A stretch of 64,000 bases of DNA from Panicum virgatum (lineage: Eukaryota > Streptophyta > Magnoliopsida > Poales > Poaceae), in contig NC_053146.1 in the NCBI RefSeq assembly GCF_016808335.1, positions 4,379,015-4,443,014 on the forward strand, given 5' to 3'. Below are positions 29,014 to 41,216 of the stretch, piece after piece (the first letter of the stretch is position 1; each line of letters begins with the position of its first letter). Both the position numbers and the translations under genes were made by a program. Under the pieces are notes generated by a model that searched no databases, had not been told where the DNA came from, and was given only the letters and a program-made list of their open reading frames with translations.

Positions 29014-30433
29014 TATTGGCGCTCCTTAAGTATCCATTTTATCCCCTGTTCAACTTTGATAATGGCATGAATTTAATATCAAAATCACTAACCATCCTAA
29101 CTTCGACCCAATTATTGGTCATTTTCGCGTTTGCACATATATTTTGGAGGTACTTCGTTTTTGCAGGTTTTTGACCAATTTTGGAGCACGAAATGACGAG
29201 GCCCACGATCACGCGATGACACAAAGAAAGACGAAGGCCAAAGCCCGAACAAAGGACCGAAGGCCGTGATGATTAGAGGCACGTTCGCGCACATCCACCC
29301 TCCAATGAAGCCCAAAGGACAAAGCCCACAAGATAAGATCAAGATACTTCGGGGGTAAGCAAAGCAAAGAGAGATTTAAGGAAGGATTTTCCATCCTATC
29401 CTTTTCCTCGAAGAAATCTCGAAGATAACGACGTCTAATGGGGTGCAATCGTGAAAGGCATAAACTCTAGAAGACTCCAGGAGACTTGGGGAGAAAGGAG
29501 GACACGAGGCGGCGAAGAAATGGGCCAAGCCGGCCGGCCTGGGTCTATTGGGCTAGCCGGCCCAGCCCCTTTTTGAGGCGGTTCGGCCTCCCCTTTGACC
29601 TAGGGTTTTCTGAGGCTATTTAAAGACCCCTCCCCAAGGTTCACGCGGAGATCAATTCGGGAGACGACGCCAAGGAGCAGAGAAGATAGAGGGACACCTC
29701 TCGGAGAGCCGAGGGTCGTGCTAGTTGTCTAGGGTTTGCCCTAGCCAACGTGGGAACCTTGAAAGGAAGACCACATCGGAGTTCTGGAGCTAGTATCATC
29801 AAGATCAAGGTAGGGCCCCGGTTGTGATCTTGTGATGTACAATCATTTATGGTGAAGTTATTTGTGATTCCGAATGTTTAGCGATCATGTTCTCTCTTTC
29901 GATTTCGTTCTTTTCTTTGGGTTTGCTTCATCCTAGATCTATTATCGAGATAGATCACTTAGCATGATCTTGTAGTCATGGTGGCTAGAGGTTCATGGCG
30001 GAACTACCAAAGGGGGTTCGACTTGCTTCAGGGTACTTTCGTCCAAAGGGGCGGCGTCGTGACAGGGCGTTGCCACTGAGTAGGTGGGGTATCGAGGGAT
30101 CGAATTGGAGATTTTGAGTTTAAAGATGCTTTTCATTGAGATTCACATCTATCTTACTGCACTACATCTAGCTGGAACTACAACATATGCATGATCTAGG
30201 TGATCTAGATTGGTTATCTCTAACTTTCTCTTGCTACCTTCGGTGTTTGTCATCTTTAGTAGATTAGATTCGTTGTTCACCATCTCAACACAAAGGAATC
30301 TCTATGCTAGTAGATTGTTTCTTGTATCTTTGGTTCCGTGGATTGATAAACCTTGGGGGAATACTCTAAGGGAAAAGTTACACGAACTGTGCGCTTGCGG
30401 TATACAAATCGGGGGCGCTAAGGAGCGTCAACA
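29014..30433 (+). repeat. 5' LTR of the Athila-like element (1420 bp)
   Basis: Same length as the 3' LTR once the solo-LTR insertion is removed (1420 bp each). By eye about 40 differences separate them, close to 3%. Its first bases are TATTGG where the 3' LTR has TGTTGG, so the terminal TG is mutated here. A promoter-like CTATTTAAAG lies near 29617. Confidence 0.92.
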
Positions 30434-30441
30434 ATCTTTTC

Positions 30442-30459
30442 TGGCGCCATTGCCGGGGA
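30442..30459 (+). other. Primer binding site, tRNA-Asp type
   Basis: TGGCGCCATTGCCGGGGA begins eight bases after the 5' LTR. It differs by one base from the complement of the plant tRNA-Asp 3' end, the primer used by Athila elements. Confidence 0.8.
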
Positions 30460-30695
30460 ACCATCGATTTAAGATACAATCTTACTTACATTCGTAAATA
30501 TTTCTTTTTCTTGATTTTCCTTTTTGACCTTTTTAGATCTCTATTTTTTCTGAGCTAACTAAAAAAACGGATCCATTCCACGAAAATCAATCTAATCTAG
30601 AGTTTGCTTTTATTTTTCTTTTATGTTTTAGATCTTGTATATTCATCTTTTAGATCTGGTATATATTTTTCTTTTTCACTAACCCCTAACAGGAG

Positions 30696-32533
30696 ATGGA
30701 CGGGAGCCTCTCCAACAAACCCGAAAATTTTGTGGATGATCCAGAAAAAATTTACAGGCAAAGGAGACGAGAAGCACGATCAAGGAAACCGGAACTAGTA
30801 GATCAAAAAGTCGAAGCCGACGGTTCATCGTCTTCACCTCAAGTGACTCCACCAACTAGTCCAAAGGAGGCGCCACTTCACCGAGGGATGGCGCTACCGG
30901 AGCAGGAGCGTACGATCGGAGAGCTATGCACTCCAGACATTCGGGACTTGCCGATCCAAAACCTCGACAACATCGGAGTTCCGTTCAAGATCAAGACTTC
31001 AATCATAAGGATGGTGCAAAGCTCGCCCTTCACTGGAAAAGAAGACGCTAATCTACATCTTCAAGAGTTCCTCCAACTATGCCGCACCTTCGACATGCAA
31101 GGGATGACTCAAGATCAAATAAGAGCGAGGCTCTTTCCGTTCTCTCTACTTGGGAGAGCGTTGCAATTGTTTCATTCTCTACCACCGCGCACGGTGCAAA
31201 ATCGGGAGTCCTTGATGAAAGAGTTCATGACGGAGTTCTACTCGCCGGGCAAGACCCAGATTCTGCGCAACAAGATTGCAACATTCGCGCAAGCCCCGAC
31301 GGAGACTATTGCGGAAGCCTATGAGCGCTTCAACGACTACATCTGCGCCGTACCTCATCACAAGTTCTCAAGGGAGGATGTGGTCCAGAAGTTCTATCAA
31401 GGCCTCACTACTGCATCAAGGGGGATCGTTGACGCATCGGCCGGAGGTTCTATCATTGAGCTCACGCCTACTCAAGTTTTCAAGCTATTCAAGAAGGTGG
31501 CAGACAATGACGCATGGGCATCATCGGGGCGCCTACAACCACTCCAAGCCGTGGCACCGCGAAGAGTGTATTGCAAGTGGAACGTGAAGAAGTGCTAGAA
31601 GGGAAGATCGACTCGCTCATGAGAAGGTTGGAGAAGATGGAAGTGGAAAAGAGAGAAGCCCAAGCTATTGATTTAAAGGCGGCCGAAGCAAGGTCTACAT
31701 GTGAAGAATGTGGAGAGTACGGCCATGTCCAAAAGAATTGCCCAGAGGAAGCCAAGATGCTCGACTACATGAAGAAGGGAGAATGGATCCCGCAACCCAA
31801 CTTCCGCTACGGGCAAGGTAGACCTCAATTTAATGCAAGCTCTTCCATTCAAAACTCGGTGCCTCTTCGTATACAATTGAAGGAGTTCATGGAGGAGCAA
31901 GGCAAGATCAACAAGGACACTGTCACCAAGTTCAAGGCTTTTTACAAGATCTTGGAGAACATTGATGGCAAGGTGACGGAGGTCGGGAGCTCTAACCTTC
32001 AAGTACTCAACATGATTAAGATGCTAGAAACGCAAGTAGCCCAGCTCGCCGGACGCTTATCTAGCAACGAAGGAAATTTGCCGGGGCAACCTCAAGGTCC
32101 AGAGACGCCAAAGGCAATTCAAACTCGCTCGGGAAAGGAGACCGAAGAACCCGAACATGCAGCGGGAGCAAGGAAGCCTAAGCCAAGAGTTGAAGTGGAG
32201 ACCATCATCAAGGAGAAGGCACCTACTCCTATGCTAGAGATAGTCACCGAAGAGCCGGAGTTTGAGCTAGATGATATAGACACCAAGATTCTACCACCAA
32301 GGCCACGATACCGCAAAGGTAAACATGAAGATGAGCAATTCAACAAATTTGTTGACATGGTACGCAGGTTGAGCATCAACATGCCACTCTTGGACGCTCT
32401 ACAAGTTCCGACGTATTCTCGCTACTTCAAAGACATCATGGGAAACAAGCGCGAGATACCGCCAAGCACTGTCAAGCTAACCGAGGAATGTAGCGCGGCA
32501 ATCGCTAATGAAGCTCATGAAAAGAAGAGGTAA
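30696..32533 (+). pseudogene. Athila-like gag, frameshifted
   Basis: Structural capsid polyprotein. The start ATG at 30696 gives MDGSLSNKPENF. The capsid-like region includes SSPFTGKEDANLHLQEFL and FSLLGRALQLFHSLP. A frame change near 31510-31570 separates it from the nucleocapsid part, where CEECGEYGHVQKNC is a complete CCHC zinc knuckle (C-x2-C-x4-H-x4-C). The second part, in the +2 frame relative to the first, stops at TAA 32531-32533, just before the protease and in the same frame as it. Two lesions therefore break the gag-protease frame. Confidence 0.85.
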
Positions 32534-33211
32534 CCCGGATGTCCTAACATCCCGTGTTCCATTGGATCTCTTATGTTCGAAAGAGCACTTTGTGATCTTG
32601 GTGCAAGTGTGAGCGTCATGCCAAAAAATGTGTTCGAGAAGCTACGCTTACCGGAGCCGGAGGCCACCGCAATGTGCCTAGAGTTAGCGGACAATTCCGT
32701 TCGCTACCCTTTGGGAATCGCCGAAGACGTGCCCGTGAAGATTGGAGAACACTTAGTCCCCGTTGACATTGTGATTCTCGATATGGGAGAAGGAAGCAAG
32801 GCACCTCTCATACTTGGGAGGCCTTTCCTCAAGACCGCAAGGGCGAACATCGACGTTGGCAAAGGGGAGATAAAGTTCGACATCAATGGCACCACAAGCG
32901 AATTCAAGTTTCGTCCACGCCTCGAGGTATGCAACATGATCAATGTCAAATATGTTCCGCCTCACCGCCGTATCACAGAGGAGAAGCCAAAGAAAGAAGA
33001 GGAGCCGAACAAGAAGGAAGCGAAGAAGGAGATAGAAGTCGTCGCGTCCATCGCGACAAAGAAGATCGCTGCACCCGTCAAGAAGAAAGCTAAAAGCCCG
33101 CCTGTGAAGACCAAAAAGACGACTAACCTAGAAGACAAACCCGCACCACGGATTGTGCGGAAGTGGGTACCCAAGACTGCAGCGCCATCACCGAGCATTG
33201 GTCCGAAGTGA
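32534..33211 (+). pseudogene. Athila-like aspartic protease with Lys-rich tail
   Basis: In frame with the second half of gag, after one stop codon. The active site is LCDLGASVSVMP; the C-terminal ILGRPFLKTARANIDV matches retropepsins of this lineage. About 90 Lys/Glu-rich residues follow and the frame ends at TGA 33209-33211. In complete Athila elements reverse transcriptase follows; here it is absent. Confidence 0.85.
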
Positions 33212-33239
33212 AGAAGAAGAAAGTCTAGCTATAGACTAT

Positions 33240-33380
33240 AAATGAAGCGCTTTGCGGGAGGCAACCCATTCGTCGAGTCAAGAATAAAGCTGCCGGGAGT
33301 TTAACCCGTTCATCGAGTCAAGAATAAGCTGCCGGGAGGAAAACCCACGAGAGGTTTTGGTAAGTGAGTCAAGAATTTTG
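33240..33380 (+). repeat. Three imperfect repeats of about 45 bp after the protease
   Basis: Units contain GCGGGAGGCAACCC or GCTGCCGGGAG, then GTCGAGTCAAGAATAA. This motif is known from the non-coding DNA after pol in Athila elements. Its position here directly behind protease suggests that the RT-RNaseH-IN block was cleanly removed. Confidence 0.65.
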
Positions 33381-34623
33381 CTACGCAAGGACATGATAAG
33401 CTTTTGAACAATTGGTCGTTCGGTCGAACAATTCGATTTGGATTTTATTCGCTCGGTCATTTTGATGTTGTTTCTTATTTTAAACCAATGACATGAGCCA
33501 TCCTATGATTTATTTGCCTCTTCTTGAGAAAGCCACATCCAAAATTCCATACCCATTTTTGGCGACTGTCCTGTCCATGACGGCCGGACCAAGTTGAGAT
33601 AAAACACACGAGTAGAGCTGCGCTATGTTTATATTATTTAAATTCTTGATGCGTAGGTTCGCACAAACATAGAGAGAATTTTCAGTTTTATTACCATAGG
33701 ACTAGAATTTTCCTAACCTTAATTATTCTCTTTTTCAAAAATCTCTCTCTCATTTTGGCAAAGATTAGAACCTAAACCCAAGACCCAAGGTTGAATTCAA
33801 GATTGTTCGCTATCAATTCATGAAAGTGAACGGTTCCGGTGCAACCAAAATTAATATAGTCGGGAAATATTTTTCGACTTACAAATGTAAAGATGTTTCA
33901 ATTCCCCTCTGATTATTCATTTAAACTCATTGCACGCTTTGAGTCAATTCTGAAATTTCGAAGTTAGAGGAGGATTAAACATCTAAGCATGATTTGGAAA
34001 GGGTTTATGTGCTTGATTAACATCCATTGATCAAAGTGAGTTCACGGGAAGGAATTGTGCTCTCTACCTACCACCACATGCAAATAATCCAAAGGAGGGA
34101 GCAGCCATGCATGGGAAGGACATGTGATTTTCAGCAAAGATGGCACCATGTGATGAATGATTAGGCATGGGACAAGGTGAATGACACAAAGTGAAGAAAT
34201 AATATTGCAAGTGGACATCAAAGGCAAAGAAGGAGTTGTTCACAGGATTTGGACAGTGCAAAGCATGAAAGATGTACTGGACAGAAGCAAATAATTTCAC
34301 CAGGAAGCCACCAGAGAAAGATGAAGTGAAGGAGGGCCAGGAATGCCCTAGGCCGGCCGGCCGGCCTGGCCCCTTTTTAAGTGCTCTGGTGCTCCCTTTT
34401 GACAGGTACGCTCCTCACTCAGTTCATTGCTTATGTTCTTCAAGTTCTTCACCCAGAAACATCAGTTAGAGCCTTGAAAAATTCGTCCACCAAAATATAC
34501 TCCAAAAAATCTTCGAAAATTCACCACAAATCCTAGTTTGCTCCACTCTTCGATATATTATTCTCCCGCCGGCAAGAAACCCCCGGTGTGTTTGTTTTTG
34601 AGTGTGTGCAGCAAGGAGTCACC
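33381..34623. other. Non-coding interior of the Athila-like element
   Basis: No polymerase or integrase motifs. At 34349-34375 there is a GGCCGGCCGGCCGGCC palindrome followed by CCCCTTTTTAAG, resembling the LTR promoter block (29530-29625) and placed 250 bp before the second ORF. Confidence 0.6.
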
Positions 34624-36282
34624 ATGAGTGGCATCATGAGGTTCGTCACCGGGAGGAGAAGGACGCGTTCATCGACATCCGACGCATCGGCAAGTTCTTC
34701 GCTGAGGCACTCGGTCTCCGAGTCTCCGCGGAGCATGGAGGAAGACAACCCCGCACCGAGGAGCGACATGTTGCTCCTTGGTGGGATGAGTGACCCGAGA
34801 AGCTCCTCCATAAGATTCACCGAAGGGATGCCACCTCCTCCACGGCGTTCGACAAGGTCATCCGCACCACCACCATACAAGCCCAAGAATTCAGAATATG
34901 GGTTTATTATCTTGTCGAAGGAAGAAGAAGAAAGGCTCAAGTTCATGAAGGGAAGGCTGCGAGCAAATTATGATTTTGATGATGAAGCATTGGAGAAGTT
35001 GGGATTTCATCATGACATCTACCAACTCTTGGAGAACATCGGTTGGAAGTTATTTTCCGATGTTGTCACGGTAGACATGCAAGAAGAAGTGGCTTTGGAG
35101 ATGTTCATGACATTGGAGAAAACAACGGAAGTGGTGGATGATGAAGAAGTTCCATGTCTGAAATTTTGGCTCAAGAATGAAGAAAAAGTCATCACCTATG
35201 GAGAAATAGGGAGTTTGCTCGGATTCAAAAGTAATGCATATGAAATGGTGCAAGTTGAAGATAGAGAGCTTGATGAATTTTGGACAAAGATAGCAAAAGA
35301 TGTCAACCGCCAAAGGAAGAATATAAGTAATGTGACCCTCCAAATATTCCACTCTTGGTTGAGCAAAAGAATTCTCGGGAGGATGAGAGAATCGAAGGTC
35401 ACCGACCAAGAATTAAATTGGATGTATGCTGCATTGGTGAAGAAGCAAGTGATTGATCCCACCTACATCATGGTTGAAAGGTGGATTTGTGAAGCATCAT
35501 CCGGTATAGGAGAAGTTGGTTCGGGGTGTTATCTCACAATGATAGCCCGAGCCATGAATCCGGGGTTATGAGTGATCCAAAAATATTATGTCCCGGAAAG
35601 AGATATTGGGATTGAACATTTGAGACAAGGCCATTATATCGGAGGGGATGAAAAGAAGAGATTCACTATTTCTGAGATAGATATTTCCCTCCCCGATCAA
35701 AGGCTGAAATTATTCGCAAGAGGGAGGACTGATTGGCGAGTTGAAAATATTGGAAAAAAGGTGAAGAAATCAAAAAGAGGAAGGTTAATTGAAGGAACAT
35801 CAGCATCGGCACAACAAGAAGACTTGGAAGTAGACCTTCCACCGCCAAGTTCCGCTTATTGGAGGAATGAATTTCAAGGTGCATCAAGTGGACAAGGATA
35901 CCCGCAAGGTTGGAAGAGTCAATGGGAAGGGAACCAAAATCAAGCATGGGGGCATGCTGCGGCGGCGCCCCCACCATTTAGCAACTACGGCTACCCACCC
36001 CCATCACACCAAGGAGAGATTCCCGACCCGTCATTTGGAGCACAATTTTTTGACCTCCCTCAACCGGAACAAGGAATGAGAATCATGGGTGCCTATGCAA
36101 GAAGAAACATGGAAGACATAGACGCCATCCGGAGGCATACAAGCCAATTATAAGATGGAACCGCAGGAATTGCATATCAAATGGGACTTCTAGGCCTGGC
36201 GCCACCGGAACAATTTGATGGAGGAGCATTTCAGCAGTATTATGACCAAGGATACAACGCAAGAGCCAATCAAGAAGAGTGA
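34624..36282 (+). pseudogene. Athila-type env-like ORF (ORF2), two premature stops
   Basis: Begins MSGIMRFVTGRRRTRSST and contains the conserved plant retrotransposon ORF1/env-like region (YDFDDEALEKLGFH through FLKFW-like motifs to MIARAMNPGL). It continues as VIQKYYVPERDIG. TGA at 35569-35571 and TAA at 36151-36153 interrupt one continuous frame that ends at TGA 36280-36282. The C-terminal third is rich in Gln, Gly and Pro. In Athila this ORF lies after pol and is called env-like; its role is not established. No signal peptide or obvious membrane span was seen. Confidence 0.8.
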
Positions 36283-38127
36283 TCGACGACAAGACCATGA
36301 ATAAAATGCTCGCACGTGTGGTTTGGATTTTTCTATTTCTTTTCATTTATTTTCAGCATGTGTGCAAGCTTGTGTGTGCGTAGCAATTTTCTGTTTTATT
36401 TATTTCAGCATGTGTGCAATTTGCTTTCTTTTGTTTTCATCACCATGATAAATAAATGCATCACCCACGCTTTAATGTTATGGTTAGTAATGATGATAGA
36501 AAGTTTGTGCCATGATAAAATATGAATATCGTTGCCGCCTTGTCTACTTTCTTGTGGTTGGTTTATGCATGATTAAACTAATACTTTCTCTAACATGATC
36601 TGAAAATTAATTAAATGCCGGCTAATTCAATTGTGGAGGTTATGATAAATTAAGACCCATATCTTTTATTCTTGCTCTCTTACTTAAGCTTGTCAAGGAA
36701 AATTTAATTTGGATTTAATTTTGAGCTAACCTTGTCAATGATACCTTTTGCAATTGCTCTACCTTCTACAAGCCTAAATGATATATCATAACAAACCATA
36801 GAGCAAGAATTATTTTCAGGTGAATTAATTTAGGATTTATCTTCTTTGGTACGAGACGAAGAAGCTGACCATTCCGTATTTTTGTGTACCTCTCTTTTGC
36901 TAGCCATTCTATCCATGCATTGTGAGTTTCTATACCGGGAACATCGCAAACCTCGCTGGATATCCACCCTTAACCAAAAACATCTTTTTGTGAAACACCT
37001 CTTTGACCACAACATATATATTGAGTATATTTTTTTATTTCGACGACAAAACAGTGGAATCAAGAGCAAAATTCAGTAAAACATAAGCTTGGGAAGCATC
37101 AAAGAGTTCGCAGAAGAAAAATCCGAAGAAGTGGAGGCCTACAGGCAGTAGGCCAGCCGGCCCAACACCCCTAGGCCGGCCGGCCTGCCCCTTTTCCTCC
37201 TCTGTTGGCTTCAATCTTTCACGAGTAGATGCTCCCTTGAATTCCAAAGTTGAGTCCAAAGAATTGATAAAGGTTTTGTGCACCCACTCCATCAAGTTAT
37301 CATCACTTCATTGCTTGAGGACAAGCAAACGTTAAAGCATGGGGGGAGGTGGAGTAAGTGCATTGTGTTGCCAACGGTTCTGAGGAGCAAAAAGAAAGAA
37401 AGAATAAAAAAAAGAAAAAAAATGATGATGAAAAGCTCTTCGGTCCCGTTTGCTTCATTAAACTCCAGGTACTTCGAAGATTATTCTATACTCAATTATT
37501 CCAACCATGTGCAATCCGATAACAAGGACTTCAGTTGTGCCTTGGGATCAACCGTTGCCATTTGCACATGTCCACCATCTAAAGTGTATGTTCCATTCTC
37601 TCCCTCTCCATAAAAAAATTATTTTCCAATGGTCTTTTTTGACGAGTCTCGGTAAATCCATAAGAAATATTTCTTGTTTTGATAATATCTTGATTATAAT
37701 ATCTTTTGTTAGGACTAAACTTTCCAGAGCTCCAGATAAAGCCTCACACATACATATGAGAGAAAGAAAGGAGAAAGTTCTAGCAAGATTGAGAGACAAG
37801 ATGAGCTGAGAGTTTCCATGAGCAAATTGCAATGAGGTTTAAATTATTGATCTTGGTTTAGCATTACTTATGGAACTTACTTTCTTAATTCTGAGACTTG
37901 TTGAATTTTGAGAGCATGTGCTTAATAATTGTGGGGAAGCATTTAACTTGTATCTACCTTCCACATTGAAAAAGCTGGTTACAACTTGAACTATTAACTG
38001 CAAAATATTTTTGGGAGCATTGTGTTTTCTCGTGTATGATCAAGTGCAGGGATTGGACATTGAAAGGCAACGCTGATTTTTATCAAAGACTTACTCGAGG
38101 ACGAGCAAGGTTTAAGCATGGGGGGAA
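36283..38127. other. Non-coding 3' interior and polypurine tract of the Athila-like element
   Basis: AT-rich, no domain found. A third GGCCGGCCGGCC block with CCCCTTTTCC lies at 37180-37200. The last bases before the 3' LTR, AAGCATGGGGGGAA (38114-38127), form the polypurine tract; a near copy, AAAGCATGGGGGGAGG, occurs at 37335-37350. Confidence 0.65.
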
Positions 38128-39414
38128 TGTTGGCGCTCCTTAAGTATCCATTTTATCCCATGTTTAACTTTGATAATGGCAAGAATTTAATATCAAAATC
38201 ACTAACCATCCTAACCTCGGCCCAATTATTGGTTGTTTTTGCGTTTGCACATATATTTTGGAGGTACTTTGTTTTTGCAGGTTTTTGACCAATTTTGGAG
38301 CACGAAATGACGAGGCCCACGATCACGCGATGACACGAAGAAAGACGAAGGTCAAAGCCCGAACAAAGGACCGAAGCCCGTGATGATTAGAGGCCCGTTC
38401 ATGCACATCCACCCTCCAATGAAGCCCAAAGGACAAAGCCCACAAGATAAGATCAAGATACTTTGGGGGTAAGCAAAGCAGAGAGAGATTTAAGGAAGGA
38501 TTTTCCATCCTATCTTTTTCCTCGAAGAAATCTCGAAGATAACGACGTCTAATGGGGTACAATCGTGAAAGGCATAAACTCTAGAAGACTCCAGGAGACT
38601 TGGGGAGAAAGGAGGACACGAGGCGGCGAATAAATGGGCCAGGCCGGCCGGCCTGGGTCCATTGGGCCGGCGGGCCCAGCCCCTTTTTGAGGCGGTTCGG
38701 CCTCCCCTTTGACCTAGGGTTTTCTGAGGCTATTTAAAGACCCCTCCCCAAGGTTCACGCGGAGATCAATTCGGGAGATGACGCCAAGGAGCAGAGAAGA
38801 TAGAGGGACACCTCTCGGAGAGCCGAGGGTCGTGCTAGTTGTCTAGGGTTTGCCCTAGCCGACGTGGGAACCTTGCAAGGAAGACCACATCGGAGTTCTG
38901 GAGCTAGGATCATCAAGATCAAGGTAGGGCCCCGGTTGTGATCTTGTGATGTACAATCATTTATGGTGAAGTTATTTGTGATTCCGAATGTTTAGCGACC
39001 ATGTTCTCTCTTTCGATTTCGTTCTTTTCTTTGGGTTTGCTTCATCTTAGATCTATTATCGAGATAGATCGCTTAGCATGATCTTGTAGTCATGGTGGCT
39101 AGAGGTTCATGGCGGAACTACCAAAGGGGGTTCGACTTGCTTCAGGGTACTTTCGTCCAAAGGGGCGGCGTCGTGACAGGGCGTTGCCACTGAGTAGGTG
39201 GGGTATCGAGGGATCGGATTGGAGATTTTGAGTTTAAAGATGCTTTTCATTGAGATTCACATCTATCTTACTTCACTACATCTAGCTAGAACTACAACAT
39301 ATGCATGATCTAGGTGATCTAGATTGGTTATCTCTAACTTTCTCTTGCTACCTTCGGTGTTTGTCATCTTTAGTAGATTAGATTCGTTTTTCACCATCTC
39401 AACACAAAGGAATC

Positions 39415-41073
39415 TGAAAGCATCTAGGCCCCTAATTTCGAGTTTTGGTAATTAATGACAACGGTTTGTGGATTAACGATTTCATTTGAGATAATGTGTA
39501 TAGGTTGATCCACGGATGAAAGAGATTTGGTTGTGAACATATGGAGTTTTGGAGATGATGAGCAAAGCTCGGGCACAAGGCAAAGGTATAAAATAGGGCT
39601 TTTGCATTTTACCGGTCACAAGGCGTTTAGTGGATGAAAAGTGACCTGATTTGTTGGATAGATAGCCGTACTATCAAGAGGGGTCATGTACTCATGCTTG
39701 ACAGGACCTTAGTGCCATTTTGCTCAAAATGTCTAGTTGCATGCATGAGGGCTAACGGCGTTTTGAAAAGATTTGAAAAAGGTCTAAGTTTGGGAGCTGA
39801 CTGAGTAACGGCGGACAGTCCGCACCCAAGGGGCGGACAGTCCGCACCAGTTTCAGAGAGCTTGCAGAGGCTCTGGTGGTCTGGCGGACAGTCCGGCCCA
39901 GGTGGGCGGACGGTCCACCACTATATTTCAAAAATGCACCAGAGAGGGTGTCTCTCTGGTGGGCTTCAAAGTTGAACGGCGGACAGTCCACCCATGGGGC
40001 GCGGACGGTCTGCCGGCTAATCTTAGATTTGTACCAGAGAGGTTGTTTCTCTGGTTTGGGCTGAAAAGTGAACTGCGGACAGTCCGCCCATGGGGCGCGG
40101 ACGGTCCGCAGGCTAATTCAAATTTGTACCAGAGAGCTTGTTTGTCTCTGGTGAGTCAGATCTCTTAACTGCGGACGGTCCGCCCCTGTGTCGCGGACGG
40201 TCCGCCGGGGTTTAACGGCTTGTTCTGACACGCATTAAATGCACTCTAACTCACTGGTTTATAACGGTGGACGGTCCGGTTTTTGAAATGCGGACGGTCC
40301 GCGACTTCGCAGAAAAGAGTGTAACGGCTAGTTTTTGGAGGGATGTCTATATATACCCATTGCCCGGCCTTTGGGGGTCTCTCTTGGCCATTTGGACTGC
40401 ATACTTGTCTTCATAGAGCTAAGGCATCCCTCTCTCACACACACTTGCTTAGAGATTGCATTCTAGAGGGTGTGAGGGCTTCCTAGTGCATTACATCAAG
40501 AGTTTGAGCTTTGTGGCATTAGGGAAACTTCAAGCAAGCGTCATCGACTTGTTAATCTTGGGAGTTGACGCTCCCTAGACGGCTTGGAGAAGAGGATTTC
40601 GTGGTGCTCCTCCAAGGAGATTGTTGAGGAGCCCCGATTTCGGTTGTGAGAGGTCTTGTGCTCACCTCACCGGAGTGGTGAAGAGCAACTCTAGTGGAAT
40701 CGAGGTGTGGAGCGGTTCCTTGATTCAAGCCGGCGCAAGATCAAGAGGGTCTTGATAGAGGAGCGGTTGATTCTTAGAATCCACCTCAACGTGGATTAGG
40801 GGTGACCGGCAAGTCATCGACACCACGGGATAAATTCTTGTGTCAAGCTTGGTTACTTCTCTTGCTCACTTTAATTCTAGTTTTTACTTTGAGCAATTTA
40901 CTTTACTAGAGCTTGATTTGTATCTTATCACCCTAGGTTGCAAACCCATCTAGAGATAGCAATAGCATGACATAGGGCTTTCCTTTGTTACTAATTAAAT
41001 TTCTCTAGTGTTGTTGGCTTTAGATTTTAAACCGCCTATTCACCCCCCTCTAGTCGGTGTTCTTGATCCTACA
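39415..41073 (+). mobile_element. Copia-type solo LTR (1659 bp), TSD GAATC
   Basis: Begins TGAAAGCATCTAGG, ends GATCCTACA, and is flanked by GAATC (39410-39414 and 41074-41078). The uninterrupted 5' LTR at about 30300 gives the pre-insertion sequence. A TATA box (CTATATATACCC) lies near 40348, and TTCACCCCCCTCTAG near the 3' end fits the SIRE/Maximus-like Copia lineage. Confidence 0.95.
39808..40306 (+). repeat. Twelve GCGGACNGTCCGC palindromes in about 96-bp higher-order units
   Basis: Palindromes occur near 39813, 39833, 39884, 39904, 39978, 40000, 40075, 40095, 40171, 40192, 40266 and 40291. They come in pairs about 20 bp apart. Four pairs repeat every 94-97 bp with shared filler (GTACCAGAGAGNTTGT). 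The array stops about 45 bp before the TATA box. Confidence 0.9.
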
Positions 41074-41216
41074 GAATCTCTATGCTAGTAGATTGTTTCT
41101 TGTATCTTTGGTTCCGTGGATTGATAAACCTTGGGGGAATACTCTAAGGGAAAAGCTACACGAACCGTGCGCTTGCGGTATACAAATCGGGGGCGCTAAG
41201 GTGCGTCAACACCTGC

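Larger units (their letters stand above)
29014..41211 (+). mobile_element. Athila-like Gypsy retrotransposon without RT, RNase H or integrase, TSD CCTGC
   Basis: Order: 5' LTR (29014-30433), PBS, gag, protease, repeats, env-like ORF, polypurine tract, 3' LTR (38128-41211, itself interrupted). CCTGC flanks the element (29009-29013 and 41212-41216). The tRNA-Asp-type PBS, the LCDLGASVSVMP protease motif and the second ORF all point to Athila. No YxDD, RNase H or DD35E integrase is found between protease and env-like ORF, so it could move only with enzymes from a relative. Confidence 0.9.
38128..41211 (+). repeat. 3' LTR of the Athila-like element, interrupted by a solo LTR
   Basis: Sequence matches the 5' LTR from 38128 to 39414 and from 41074 to 41211. 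It begins TGTTGGCGC and ends GCGTCAACA. The interruption is the Copia solo LTR at 39415-41073 plus its 5-bp duplication. Confidence 0.93.
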
